The notes beneath the pieces are model-generated. The model saw only the letters and a program-made list of their open reading frames with translations. It was not told where the DNA came from and did not search any database. Made by a program: the position numbers and the translations under genes. Below are positions 15,460 through 24,113 of a stretch of DNA of 63,956 nucleotides, piece by piece. This DNA is from Schlegelella_A sp036496385 (GTDB taxonomy: Bacteria; Pseudomonadota; Gammaproteobacteria; Burkholderiales; Burkholderiaceae_C): NCBI GenBank assembly GCA_036496385.1, contig DASXLD010000131.1, positions 1 through 63,956 on the forward strand, given 5' to 3'. Position 1 is the stretch's first letter. Every line of letters starts with the position of its first letter.

Positions 15460-17237
15460 TGCACTTCATCGGGGCGAACATGGCGCCGATCATGTTCGCG
15501 AGCCTGATCGTCTTCCTGCTGTTCGGCTATCCCGTCGCGTTCGCGCTCGGTGCCTGCGGGCTCTTCTTCGGCGTCGTCGGCGTCGAGATGGGGCTGATGC
15601 CGGAGGCGCTGCTGCAGGCCCTCCCATTGCGCATCTTCGGCATCATGCAGAACGAGACCCTGCTGGCGGTGCCGTTCTTCACCCTCATGGGGCTGGTCCT
15701 CGAACGATCGGGAATGGCAGAGGATCTGCTCGACACCATCGGCCAGCTCTTCGGCCCCATCCGCGGCGGCCTCGCCTACGCGGTGATCCTGGTCGGCGCG
15801 ATGCTCGCCGCGACCACCGGGGTCGTCGCCGCGTCGGTGATCTCGATGGGGCTCATCTCGCTGCCGATCATGCTTCGCTACGGCTACGACCGCCGCCTGG
15901 CGAGCGGCGCGATCGCCGCCTCCGGGACGCTGGCGCAGATCATCCCGCCGTCGCTGGTGCTGATCGTCCTCGCCGACCAGCTCGGGCGCAGCGTCGGCGA
16001 TCTCTATCGCGGCGCATTCATCCCCGGCTTCGTGCTGACCGGCTTGTACCTCGGCTACGTGATGACGATGAGCGTGATGCGGCCGAGCTGGACGCCGGCA
16101 CTGCCGAAGGAGGCCCGCACGATCCGCGAGGACGACGGCAGCCCGGGCCTGCGCTCGCTCGGCGTCGTGACGTTGCTCTCGGTGGCCGCGGCCCTGCTGT
16201 TCGCGAAGCTGCGGGCGGCGGACACCCCGACCGATGAGCTGATCGTCGTCTCGATGTGCGTCGGCGTCGGCGTCGCGTTCGCGCTCGCCGTCGCCAACCG
16301 CCTGCTGAAGCTGAACCTCCTGTCGCGCATGGCCGAGCGCGTGACTTTCGTCCTGATCCCGCCGCTCGCCCTGATCTTCCTCGTCCTCGGCACGATCTTT
16401 CTCGGCGTCGCGACGCCGACCGAGGGCGGCGCGATGGGCGCGACGGGTGCGCTGGTCATGGCAGCCGCCCGCCGCCGCCTCGACCTGCGGCTGCTGCGCC
16501 AGGCGATGGACACGACGATGAAGATCTCGAGCTTCGTGCTCTTCATCCTGATCGGCTCGACCGTGTTCAGCCTGTCGTTCCAGGCGGTCGACGGCCCGAT
16601 CTGGGTCGAGCATCTGCTGACGAGCCTGCCCGGCGGCCAGCTCGGCTTTCTCATCGTCGTCAACATCCTGATCTTCTTCCTCGCCTTCTTCCTCGACTTC
16701 TTCGAGCTTTCGTTCATCGTCATCCCGCTGATCGCGCCGGTGGCGGACAAACTCGGCATCGATCTCGTTTGGTTCGGCGTCCTGCTCGCCGTCAACATGC
16801 AGACCTCGTTCATGCATCCGCCGTTCGGCTTCGCGCTGTTCTATCTGCGCAGCGTCGCGCCGAGCAGCGAGTACGAGGACAGGATCACCAAAAAGCGCGT
16901 CGCTCCGATCACGACGGGCCAGATCTACTGGGGCGCGGTGCCCTTCGTCGCCATCCAGATCGTGATGGTTTCGCTCATCATCGCGTTCCCAAGGCTCGTC
17001 ACCGGCGAGATCGTCAAGGCGTCGACGATCGACCTCGACAAGGCGTTCCGGCAGATGCAGAAGGACTCGGCGCCGAGCGGCCTGCCGCCGTCAGCGTCGA
17101 TGGAGGGTTTCAAGTTGCCAGCTCCGGCGACATCGTCACCTGCCTCGTCCGGGAGCCAAGCCGCAGAGACGGGCACGACGATGTCCGACGACGAGGTGAT
17201 GAAGCGCCTCCTCGACGCGGCGCCGAAGAAGCCCTAG
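15456..17237 (+). CDS. TRAP transporter large permease (DctM type), extended
   Basis: A 593-residue multi-spanning DctM protein. MQNETLLAVPFFTLMGLVLERSGMA, ASGTLAQIIPPSLVLIVLAD and the C-terminal PPFGFALFYLRSV are characteristic blocks. It is longer than the usual 425-450 residues: there is an extra hydrophobic region at about residues 225-290 and a soluble Ala/Pro/Ser-rich tail after about residue 535. This longer form is known in one TRAP subgroup associated with 2-oxo acids or mannitol-like substrates; the ligand here is not determined. A two-way terminator follows at 17293-17320. Confidence 0.92.
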   Translation: MMHFIGANMAPIMFASLIVFLLFGYPVAFALGACGLFFGVVGVEMGLMPEALLQALPLRIFGIMQNETLLAVPFFTLMGLVLERSGMAEDLLDTIGQLFGPIRGGLAYAVILVGAMLAATTGVVAASVISMGLISLPIMLRYGYDRRLASGAIAASGTLAQIIPPSLVLIVLADQLGRSVGDLYRGAFIPGFVLTGLYLGYVMTMSVMRPSWTPALPKEARTIREDDGSPGLRSLGVVTLLSVAAALLFAKLRAADTPTDELIVVSMCVGVGVAFALAVANRLLKLNLLSRMAERVTFVLIPPLALIFLVLGTIFLGVATPTEGGAMGATGALVMAAARRRLDLRLLRQAMDTTMKISSFVLFILIGSTVFSLSFQAVDGPIWVEHLLTSLPGGQLGFLIVVNILIFFLAFFLDFFELSFIVIPLIAPVADKLGIDLVWFGVLLAVNMQTSFMHPPFGFALFYLRSVAPSSEYEDRITKKRVAPITTGQIYWGAVPFVAIQIVMVSLIIAFPRLVTGEIVKASTIDLDKAFRQMQKDSAPSGLPPSASMEGFKLPAPATSSPASSGSQAAETGTTMSDDEVMKRLLDAAPKKP

Positions 17238-17292
17238 CGGGACCGCGCGGGGACGGCCCGGCGCCGGCCGCGGCGTTCCGGCAACGCAAGAG

Positions 17293-17320
17293 AAAAGCCC
17301 CGCAACAGCGGAGCTTTTTC
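17293..17320. terminator. bidirectional intrinsic terminator between TRAP permease and binding-protein genes
   Basis: AAAAGCCCCGC and GCGGAGCTTTTT pair around a short AACA loop (one G-U/A mismatch in the stem). The A-run on one side and T-run on the other mean it can end transcription from both convergent genes. Confidence 0.85.
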
Positions 17321-17357
17321 TAGTTGCCGCGGCGCGAGGAGCGCCACCGCGTCCGGG

Positions 17358-18440
17358 CTAGAGCTTCTGCGCCTGCATGAAGTCGTCGAAGCCCGCTTCA
17401 GTGAAGCGGAACCAGAGGTTCGCGTCGCGCCGCCAAGCCGAGAAGTCGGCGTAGATCTTCTTCCAGTCGGCGTTGCTTGCGCTCAGCTCGCCATAGAGCT
17501 CGCTCGCCGCCTTGAAGGCGCTATCCATCATGTCCTTCGGGAAGCGGAAGAGCTTCGTCCCCGAGCCGACGAGCGTCTTCAAGGCCGCCGGGTTGCGGAT
17601 GTCGTACTTCGCGACCATGTCGACATGGGTGTGCGAAGCCGCGGCCTCGACCATCGCCTTGTACTCGGACGACAGCCCTTCCCAGGCCTTGGTGTTGATG
17701 AAGAAATCGAGCTGCGGGCCGCCCTCCCACCAGCCGGGGTAATAGTAGTTCTGCGCGACCTTGTTGAAGCCAAGCTTCAGGTCATCGTACGGGCCGACCC
17801 ACTCGGCGGCGTCGATCGTTCCCTTCTCGAGCGACTGGTAGATCTCACCGCCCGGAATGTTCTGCGGCACGCCGCCGATGCGCTCGATGATCTTGCCGCC
17901 GAAGCCGCCGATGCGGAACTTCAGCCCTTTGAGGTCGGCGAGCGTCTTGAGCTCCTTGCGGAACCAGCCGCCCATCTGTGCCCCGGTGTTGCCGCCCGGG
18001 AGGTTGACGATGTTGTACTTGGCGTAGAACTCGCGCATCAGCTTCAGGCCGTTGCCCTCGTACATCCAGGCGGTCATCTGGCGCTCGTTCAGGCCGAACG
18101 GGATCGCGCAGCCGAGCGCAAACGTCGGGTCCTTGCCGAAGAAGTAGTAGGGCGCTGTGTGCGCGATCTCGACCGTCGCGTTCTGCACGCCGTCGACGAC
18201 GCCGAACGCCGGCATCAGCTCGCCGGCGGCGTGCGCGGTGATCTGGAACTTGCCGCCTGACATCTCGCCGATCTTCTTGGCGAATACCTCGGCGCCGCCG
18301 AAGAGGGTGTCGAGCGAGCGCGGAAAGCTCGATGCGCAGCGCCAGCGGATGCTCGCCTGGGCATTGACGATCGCCGGCGCGGCTCCGGCCGCCAGAACGC
18401 CGGCGAGACCGGTATTGCGAATGAATGAACGACGTTGCAT
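17358..18440 (-). CDS. TRAP transporter substrate-binding protein (DctP family)
   Basis: A 360-residue periplasmic TRAP binding protein. The N-terminus MQRRSFIRNTGLAGVLAAGAAPAIVNAQ has a twin-arginine followed by a hydrophobic stretch, indicating Tat export. Family blocks include IRWRCASSFPRSLDTLFGGAE, LKGLKFRIGGFGGKIIERIGG, and GTIDAAEWVGPYDDLKLGF, with the ligand-contacting arginine in the FRIGG segment. These resemble the TakP-like group binding 2-oxo acids, so pyruvate-type acids are plausible; this is inference. It is convergent to the permease genes and transcribed separately, an unusual but functional layout. Confidence 0.9.
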   Translation of the reverse strand: MQRRSFIRNTGLAGVLAAGAAPAIVNAQASIRWRCASSFPRSLDTLFGGAEVFAKKIGEMSGGKFQITAHAAGELMPAFGVVDGVQNATVEIAHTAPYYFFGKDPTFALGCAIPFGLNERQMTAWMYEGNGLKLMREFYAKYNIVNLPGGNTGAQMGGWFRKELKTLADLKGLKFRIGGFGGKIIERIGGVPQNIPGGEIYQSLEKGTIDAAEWVGPYDDLKLGFNKVAQNYYYPGWWEGGPQLDFFINTKAWEGLSSEYKAMVEAAASHTHVDMVAKYDIRNPAALKTLVGSGTKLFRFPKDMMDSAFKAASELYGELSASNADWKKIYADFSAWRRDANLWFRFTEAGFDDFMQAQKL

Positions 18441-18542
18441 TGAGTGACTCCTGTGGACGCGCGCGTGAGACCGGAACGGGCCGGATTCTAAAAAGAGGCG
18501 ACCGCCGGGCCGCCCGGGATTTACCCGGCTCGCGGCGCCGGC

Positions 18543-19943
18543 TCAGGCGCCGGCAATCTTCATCCGGTCGATCAGGACCGAGCCGATCGTCCTGCTGCCC
18601 ATCGTGTAGGCATCGGCGCCGACCGCGACGATGCCCGCGAGCATTTCGCCCAGGTTGCCGGCGATGGTGATCTCGTGCACCGGAAAGGCGATCGCGCCCC
18701 GCTCGACCCAGAAGCCGGCCGCACCGCGCGAATAATCCCCGGTAACGTAGTTCACGCCCTGACCCATCAGCTCGATCGCCAGCAGGCCGCGGCCGAGCTT
18801 CCTCAGCATCGCCTCGAGGTCGTCGCCGGGAAGCGTCAGGCGCGAGGTCAGCGTCAGGTTGTGCGAGCCGCCGGCGTGGCCGGTCGTCCGCATGCCGAGC
18901 TTTCTCGCCGAGTAGCTCGACAGGAAGTAGCTCTGCACCGTCCCGGCGTCGACGATCTGCGCCGGCCGCGTCGCGACGCCCTCGTCGTCGAACGGCGCGC
19001 TGCCCTTGCCGCGCGGGACGTGCGGATCCTCGCGGATGTCGATGTGCTCCGGCAGCACGCGCCTGCCGAGGCTGTCGAGCAGGAACGACGACTTGCGGTA
19101 GAGCGAGCCGCCGCTGGTCGCCTGCACGAACGCGCCGAGCAGCGTCGACGCGAGCGAGGACTCGAACAGCACCGGCACCTCGCAAGTCTTGATCTTGCGC
19201 GACGCGAGTCGCGACAAGGCGCGCTCGGCGGCGTAGCGACCGACGATCTCGGGCGATGCGAGCTCGTCGGCCGAGCGCATCGACGAGTACCAGGCGTCGC
19301 GCTGCATCTCCTCGCCATCGGCACCGGGCAGCGACGCGATCGGCGCGACCGACAACGAGTGGCGCGAGCTCGCATAGCCGGCGCCGAAGCCGTGCGTGTT
19401 GCCGGTGTAGAAGTGCGACTGCTGCGCCGAGACGCCAGCGCCTTCCGAGTTCGTGATGCGGCGATCGACCGCAAGCGCCGCTGCCTCGCACCGGGCGGCG
19501 ATGGCGATCGCCTGCTCCGCATCGACCGCCCAGGGGTGGAAGAGGTCGAGGTCGCGGCCAGCGGCCTCGCCGTCGGCGAGATCGGCCTCGTCGGGAAGGC
19601 CAGCAGCCGGATCCTCGGCGGTGAAGCGGGCGATGTCGTGCGCAGCGCGCACCGTCTGCTCGAGCGCCGACCGCGAGAAGTCGGACGTGCTGGCGTTGCC
19701 ACGGCGCTGGCCGAGGTAGACCGTGACGCTGATCGACTTGTCTCGGTTGCGCTCGATGTTCTCGGTCTCGCCTTTGCGGACCGACACCGACAGACCGACG
19801 CCTTCAGAGACCTCGGCGACGGCATCGCTCGCACCGAGCGATTTCGCCGTCCTCAGGCAGGCGTCGACGAGCTCGCGAAACTGCTCGCGCCTATAGGCAA
19901 AAGCGGCAGAAGTCGGCTCAGAGGCCGTGACAGTGGTGGGCAT
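18543..19943 (-). CDS. pmbA: metallopeptidase PmbA/TldE
   Basis: A 466-residue PmbA (TldE), partner of TldD in a zinc protease that cleaves unfolded peptides and matures microcin-like RiPPs. Typical blocks are DAVAEVSEGVGLSVSVRKGETENIE, VTVYLGQRRGNASTSDF, SRGAAGFWVERG and EITIAGNLGEML near the C-terminus. PmbA itself lacks the HExxxH zinc site, as expected. No tldD is in the window. I chose ATG 19943 because upstream sequence reads as low-complexity proline/arginine; a GTG at 20000 is possible. It is divergent from yjgA. Confidence 0.93.
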   Translation of the reverse strand: MPTTVTASEPTSAAFAYRREQFRELVDACLRTAKSLGASDAVAEVSEGVGLSVSVRKGETENIERNRDKSISVTVYLGQRRGNASTSDFSRSALEQTVRAAHDIARFTAEDPAAGLPDEADLADGEAAGRDLDLFHPWAVDAEQAIAIAARCEAAALAVDRRITNSEGAGVSAQQSHFYTGNTHGFGAGYASSRHSLSVAPIASLPGADGEEMQRDAWYSSMRSADELASPEIVGRYAAERALSRLASRKIKTCEVPVLFESSLASTLLGAFVQATSGGSLYRKSSFLLDSLGRRVLPEHIDIREDPHVPRGKGSAPFDDEGVATRPAQIVDAGTVQSYFLSSYSARKLGMRTTGHAGGSHNLTLTSRLTLPGDDLEAMLRKLGRGLLAIELMGQGVNYVTGDYSRGAAGFWVERGAIAFPVHEITIAGNLGEMLAGIVAVGADAYTMGSRTIGSVLIDRMKIAGA

Positions 19944-19979
19944 CGGAGGCGGAGGTGGCTCGAGGCGCGAGCGCGGCGG

Positions 19980-20633
19980 ATGGCGACGAAGCGCATACAC
20001 GGCACAAGGCGCCGACTATCGCCGACTATCGCCGACTATGATACCGACGACCCTGCCCCGTTCGTCTCCGCCTTGCTACCGACCGCCGAAGTTCCCGCTG
20101 CCGATGTCCGCCCCGGCCTCGACGATGGAGTCGACATCGGCGCCGCCGCGCGGCCCAGCAAGACGCGGCGCAAGATCGCCTCGCACGAGCTCCAGTCGCT
20201 CGGCGAAGCGCTGCTCGAGCTGGGTGACGACCACCTCGCCGCGCTCGGCCTCGACGAGCCGCTGCTCGACGCGCTGCGGACCGCGCGCCGCATCCGCAGC
20301 CACGAGGCACGCCGCCGCCAGATGCAGCTGATCGGCAAGCTGATGCGCTCGGCAGACGTCGACGCTGCGCGCGCCGCGATCGACGAGCGCCGCCTCGGCC
20401 GCGCCCGCGACTCGCTCGCGCTGCACGAGGCCGAACGCTGGCGCGTCGAGCTCATCGCCGACGACGAGGCCACGACCCGCTTTGCCCGCGGGCATGCCAA
20501 CGCCGACCTGCAGCAACTGCGCGCCCTTGTTCGCAACGCCCGCAAGGAGGGAGCGACTGCGCCCGATCAGCGCGGCGGTCGTGCCTATCGCGAGCTGTTC
20601 AGGTTCATTCGCGAGCACGAACGCGATGGCTGA
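19980..20633 (+). CDS. yjgA: ribosome-associated protein YjgA (DUF615 family)
   Basis: A YjgA/DUF615 protein, which associates with late 50S ribosomal subunits. RPSKTRRKIASHELQSLGEALLEL and the later LALHEAERWRVELIADD with RELFRFIREHE are diagnostic. The start is uncertain. ATG 19980 gives 217 residues, but its 5' part contains three copies of a 10-base repeat (20011-20040). The only other in-frame start I find is TTG 20073, giving 186 residues, closer to the 183 of E. coli. If the latter is right, the repeats lie in the promoter region shared with pmbA. Its stop overlaps the mog start region. Confidence 0.85.
   Translation: MATKRIHGTRRRLSPTIADYDTDDPAPFVSALLPTAEVPAADVRPGLDDGVDIGAAARPSKTRRKIASHELQSLGEALLELGDDHLAALGLDEPLLDALRTARRIRSHEARRRQMQLIGKLMRSADVDAARAAIDERRLGRARDSLALHEAERWRVELIADDEATTRFARGHANADLQQLRALVRNARKEGATAPDQRGGRAYRELFRFIREHERDG
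20011..20040. repeat. three tandem copies of a 10-base unit
   Basis: GCCGACTATC occurs at 20011-20020 and 20021-20030, then GCCGACTATG at 20031-20040. The unit length is not a multiple of three, so a change in copy number would shift the yjgA frame if the ATG at 19980 is the start. Confidence 0.95.
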
Positions 20634-21249
20634 GCAGTCCGCACGCTCGGGCGGCCGCGATCGTGTCCACATCGGCCTTGTCTCGGTGAGCGACCGCGCC
20701 TCGGCCGGCGTCTACGAGGACAAGGGAATCCCGGCGCTGCGCGATTGGCTCGCGCGCGCGATCCTCAATCCGGTCGACTGGGAGACGCGCCTGATCGCCG
20801 ACGACCAGCCGGCGATCAGCACGACGCTGCGCGAGCTCGTTGACGACGTCGGCTGCGACCTCGTCCTCACGACCGGCGGCACCGGCCCGGCCCCGCGCGA
20901 CCTCACTCCGGAGGCGACGCTCGCGATCGCAACCAAGGAAATGCCGGGCTTTGGCGAACAGATGCGGCGGATCAGCCTGGCGTTCGTGCCGACCGCGATC
21001 CTGTCGCGCCAGGTCGCCGTCGTGCGTGGCAAGGCGCTCGTCATCAACCTGCCGGGGCAGCCGAAGGCGATCGCAGAGACGCTCGAGGGGATGCCTGCAG
21101 CGACGCCGCCGGTGCCCGGCATCTTCGGCGCCGTCCCCTACTGCATCGACCTGCTCGGCGGCCCCTACATCGAGACCGACGCCGCGGTGTGCGTCGCGTT
21201 CCGGCCGAAGTCGGCGCTGAGGAAGCCCGCTGCCGGCAGTCCGGCCTAG
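20626..21249 (+). CDS. mog: molybdopterin adenylyltransferase
   Basis: A 207-residue MogA-type enzyme that adenylates molybdopterin before molybdate insertion. The start HIGLVSVSDRASAGVYEDKGIPAL, the TTGGTGPAPRDLTPEA motif and the INLPGQPKAI block are family hallmarks. The ATG at 20626 overlaps the end of yjgA by 8 bases, so the two are coupled. It is convergent with cysE, 20 bases away. Yjg-mog linkage is common in betaproteobacteria. Confidence 0.93.
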   Translation: MAEQSARSGGRDRVHIGLVSVSDRASAGVYEDKGIPALRDWLARAILNPVDWETRLIADDQPAISTTLRELVDDVGCDLVLTTGGTGPAPRDLTPEATLAIATKEMPGFGEQMRRISLAFVPTAILSRQVAVVRGKALVINLPGQPKAIAETLEGMPAATPPVPGIFGAVPYCIDLLGGPYIETDAAVCVAFRPKSALRKPAAGSPA

Positions 21250-21269
21250 CGGCCGGAGCAAAGCCCCGG

Positions 21270-22049
21270 CTACTTCACCAGCCGGTTCAGCCGCTCGGCG
21301 TCGAAGCTCTCGGTGGTGTGCGCTTCGCCGGGAACGCAATCCTCGGTCGGCAGCTCGCGCGAGCGCGACGAGAGCTTCTCGATCGCCTGCCAGAGCAGAG
21401 CGATCTGGTGCTCGTGGCCGGAGGCGTTGTCGATCAGGCCCTTCATCGCCTGCGAGACGGGATCGTCGCCCTGCGTCACGCCGTACGCCGAAAAACCCAT
21501 CTTCGCCGCGCTCTCCTCGCGCGACACGGCGTCTTCGGCGAGGATGATGCGCGCCGGATTGCCAACCGCGGTCGCTCCCGCGGGAACCGGCTTCAGGATG
21601 ACCGCGCTCGAGCCGACGCGCGCGTTGTCGCCGACCGTGAAGCCGCCGAGGATCTGCGAGTTCGCACCGACGATGACGCCGCGGCCGAGCGTCGGATGGC
21701 GCTTCGCGCCTTTCGTCAACGACGTGCCGCCGAGCGTGACGCCCTGATAGATCGTGCAGTCGTCGCCGATCTCGGCGGTCTCGCCGACGACGACGCCCAT
21801 GCCGTGGTCGATGAAGACGCGCCGACCGATCGTCGCGCCGGGGTGGATCTCGATCCCGGTGAACAAACGCGCCAGGTGCGAGATCCAGCGCGCGAGCCAG
21901 TGAAAGCCATGGCGAAGCCACCATGCCGCCTGGCGATGCAGCACGATCGCATGCAATCCGGGATAGCAGGTGAGCACCTCCCATGAGGAACGCGCCGCAG
22001 GGTCGCGCTCGCGGATGCAGGCGATGTCTTCGCGAATCCGATCGAACAT
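21270..22049 (-). CDS. cysE: serine O-acetyltransferase
   Basis: A 259-residue serine acetyltransferase, making O-acetylserine for cysteine synthesis. The N-terminal helical part (MFDRIREDIACIRERDPAARS, then YPGLHAIVLHRQAAWWLRHG) is followed by left-handed beta-helix hexapeptide repeats from about residue 65 (IEIHPGATIG, FIDHGMGVVVGETAEIGDD, LGGTSL). A C-terminal extension after about residue 175 is polar and lacks the terminal isoleucine used to bind cysteine synthase in E. coli; it ends RLNRLVK. The gene follows trmJ with a 31-base gap and may be co-transcribed. Confidence 0.93.
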   Translation of the reverse strand: MFDRIREDIACIRERDPAARSSWEVLTCYPGLHAIVLHRQAAWWLRHGFHWLARWISHLARLFTGIEIHPGATIGRRVFIDHGMGVVVGETAEIGDDCTIYQGVTLGGTSLTKGAKRHPTLGRGVIVGANSQILGGFTVGDNARVGSSAVILKPVPAGATAVGNPARIILAEDAVSREESAAKMGFSAYGVTQGDDPVSQAMKGLIDNASGHEHQIALLWQAIEKLSSRSRELPTEDCVPGEAHTTESFDAERLNRLVK

Positions 22050-22080
22050 GGTCGGGTGCCCGGCAGAGAAGCAGGTCAGT

Positions 22081-22803
22081 TTAGCGGCAGCGCTCGGAAA
22101 TCGCTCGCGCGATCCCGCGCAGGATGTGGACCTCTTCCACGTTGAGCTCGGCCCGGTTGGCGAGCCGGTGCAAGCGCGCCACCAGCTTCTTCGGCGCCGC
22201 CGGATCGAGAAAGCCCAGTCCCTGCAGTGCCTCTTGCCAATGCGCGATGACGCCGCGCACGGCGACGGCGTCGGCGCGCCGGGCGTCGAGCGGCGGCACC
22301 ACGGCGTCGAAGCCGCCGCGCGCCTGGCGCCAGTCGTAGGCGATGAGCTGCACCGCCTGGGCGAGGTTGAGCGAGCCGTAGCCGGCCGCGGTCGGGATCC
22401 TCAGGCAGACGTTGCAGGCGTAGACGTCGTCGTTGGCAAGACCGTAGCGCTCCGAGCCGAACACGAAGGCGACGCGGTGCGTGCTCGCCGCCAGCGTCGC
22501 GAAGAGCTCGCGCGGGCTGTGCGTCGGCGGGCCGAAGTCGCGCGCCGTCATCGCCGTCGCGCACGCGTACGTGACGCCATCGAGCGCTTCGGCGAGAGTA
22601 GCGACGACGCGCGCGCCGGCGAGGACATCGGTTGCGCCGCTGGCGAGCGCGATCGCCTCGGCGCGCCGCTGCACGTTGGCCCAGCGCGGCGCGACCAGCA
22701 CCAGCTCGGCGAATCCCATCACCTTCAGCGCCCGCGCCGCGGCGCCGACGTTGCCCGCATGGCTGGGGCCGACGAGGACGAAGCGCGTAGGGTCGTGAGG
22801 CAT
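22081..22803 (-). CDS. trmJ: tRNA (cytidine/uridine-2'-O-)-methyltransferase TrmJ
   Basis: A 240-residue SPOUT-class methyltransferase that 2'-O-methylates position 32 of some tRNAs. RFVLVGPSHAGNVGAAARALKVMGF at the start, VFGSERYGLANDD and the knot motif GYGSLNLAQAVQLIAYDW are diagnostic. The extra C-terminal helices, which TrmJ has and TrmL lacks, are present. It is divergent from suhB, as in enterobacteria; cysE lies downstream. Its ATG is preceded by ATTTTAGCCGCC, identical to the sequence before the uvrB start. Confidence 0.92.
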   Translation of the reverse strand: MPHDPTRFVLVGPSHAGNVGAAARALKVMGFAELVLVAPRWANVQRRAEAIALASGATDVLAGARVVATLAEALDGVTYACATAMTARDFGPPTHSPRELFATLAASTHRVAFVFGSERYGLANDDVYACNVCLRIPTAAGYGSLNLAQAVQLIAYDWRQARGGFDAVVPPLDARRADAVAVRGVIAHWQEALQGLGFLDPAAPKKLVARLHRLANRAELNVEEVHILRGIARAISERCR

Positions 22804-22896
22804 GGCGGCTAAAATCGTGCTCGCTCATTTTGCAGCGCGCCCGCGCGCGGGCCGGCCTTCGCCTCCCGCGCAGCCTCGCCCGAAAGCCCTGCTCCC

Positions 22897-23733
22897 ATGT
22901 CCCAAGCGCTGCATCCGATGCTCAACATCGCCATCAAGGCGGCGCGCGCCGCCGGGGCGATCATCAACCGCGCCTCGCTCGACCTCGAGCGGCTGCAGGT
23001 CAACACCAAGGCGCCGAACGACTTCGTCACCGAGGTCGACCATGCCGCCGAGGCAGCGATCATCGACACGCTCCTCGCCGCCTACCCCGGCCACGGCATC
23101 CTGGCCGAGGAGTCCGGCAGCGCGCGCGGCGCGCGTGACAGCGAATACGTCTGGATCATCGACCCGCTCGACGGCACGACCAACTTCATCCACGGCCTGC
23201 CGACCTACGCGGTCTCGATCGGCCTCGCATTTCGCAACCAGGTCCAGCAGGCAGTCGTCTACGACCCGGCGAGGAACGACCTCTTCTACGCGTCCAAGGG
23301 TCGAGGCGCGTTTCTCAACGACAAGCGCCTGCGCGTCTCCAAGCGCACGCGCATCGCCGAGTCGCTGATCGGCACCGGCTTTCCGTTCCGCAAAGGCGAC
23401 GACCTCGGCCGCTACCTGCACATGATGGAAGCGGTGATGAAAGTCTGTGCCGGCATGCGCCGGCCCGGTGCCGCAGCGCTCGACCTCTGCTACGTCGCCG
23501 CCGGCTGGTACGACGGCTTCTTCGAGACCGGCCTGTCGCCCTGGGACGTCGCCGCCGGCTCGCTCCTCGTCACCGAAGCGGGCGGCCTGATCGGAAACTT
23601 CACCGGCGAGGCCGACTTCCTCCACCAACGCGAGGTCGTCGCCGGCAACCCGAAGATCTATGGCCAGCTCGTCCAGCTGCTCGCGCCATACACGAGCGTC
23701 AACCGCGACCCGGTCGGCCGGGCGGCGGGCTAG
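22897..23733 (+). CDS. suhB: inositol-1-monophosphatase SuhB
   Basis: A 278-residue magnesium-dependent inositol monophosphatase; SuhB also binds RNA polymerase and assists rRNA antitermination in enterobacteria. Metal-binding motifs are AEESG, IDPLDGTTNF and LSPWDVAAGSLLVTEAGG. A TAAAAT at 22810-22815 may be its -10 box. The divergent trmJ-suhB pair is conserved, so I regard suhB as a housekeeping gene and not part of the sugar operon that follows 380 bases later. Confidence 0.94.
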   Translation: MSQALHPMLNIAIKAARAAGAIINRASLDLERLQVNTKAPNDFVTEVDHAAEAAIIDTLLAAYPGHGILAEESGSARGARDSEYVWIIDPLDGTTNFIHGLPTYAVSIGLAFRNQVQQAVVYDPARNDLFYASKGRGAFLNDKRLRVSKRTRIAESLIGTGFPFRKGDDLGRYLHMMEAVMKVCAGMRRPGAAALDLCYVAAGWYDGFFETGLSPWDVAAGSLLVTEAGGLIGNFTGEADFLHQREVVAGNPKIYGQLVQLLAPYTSVNRDPVGRAAG

Positions 23734-23900
23734 CGCAGCGCGGCCGCGACGGTCCATCGTCGAGCGGCAGGCGCAGGACGACGATGTCGTGCAAGGTAGC
23801 GCCGGCGCAATCTCCCGCCGCCGCGTGCAGCGTCACGGCACGGCCAGCGGGCGCTACGACGTCGCCGGCGCGCGCGCCGATCGACCGGGCGCACGCGCTG

Positions 23901-23925
23901 ATGATGCAGCGATGTCTGCAGTCAT
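23901..23925. promoter_or_regulatory. imperfect 25-base palindrome upstream of the sugar ABC operon
   Basis: The 380-base gap between suhB and the binding-protein gene has no gene I can support. Within it, ATGATGCAG and CTGCAGTCAT form an imperfect inverted repeat around CGATGT. It lies about 190 bases before the operon start and could be an operator, but no regulator gene is nearby and chance is possible. Confidence 0.3.
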
Positions 23926-24113
23926 GAAATCGAGCTCGCAAGCCGACGAAACCGACGCTGCGAGACGGCGGGTAAGTCCCCAAGGACCGAAATTCGTGGA
24001 TCGATACAGTAAATCGGTTCAGGGAAAGCGATGATCGGCCGGGTCGAGCACCGAGCCCGAAGTCCGATCCATCGACGACACGGCTGCCCGACACCACTGA
24101 CTGGAGGCAAATC

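Noticed and set aside
21250..21269. Terminator between mog and cysE
   Set aside because: GCCGG and CCGGC can pair, but the stem is short, the loop long and no T-run is present.
23734..24113. Small genes in the suhB to binding-protein gap
   Set aside because: Open frames there have no start with a ribosome site and no recognisable sequence.
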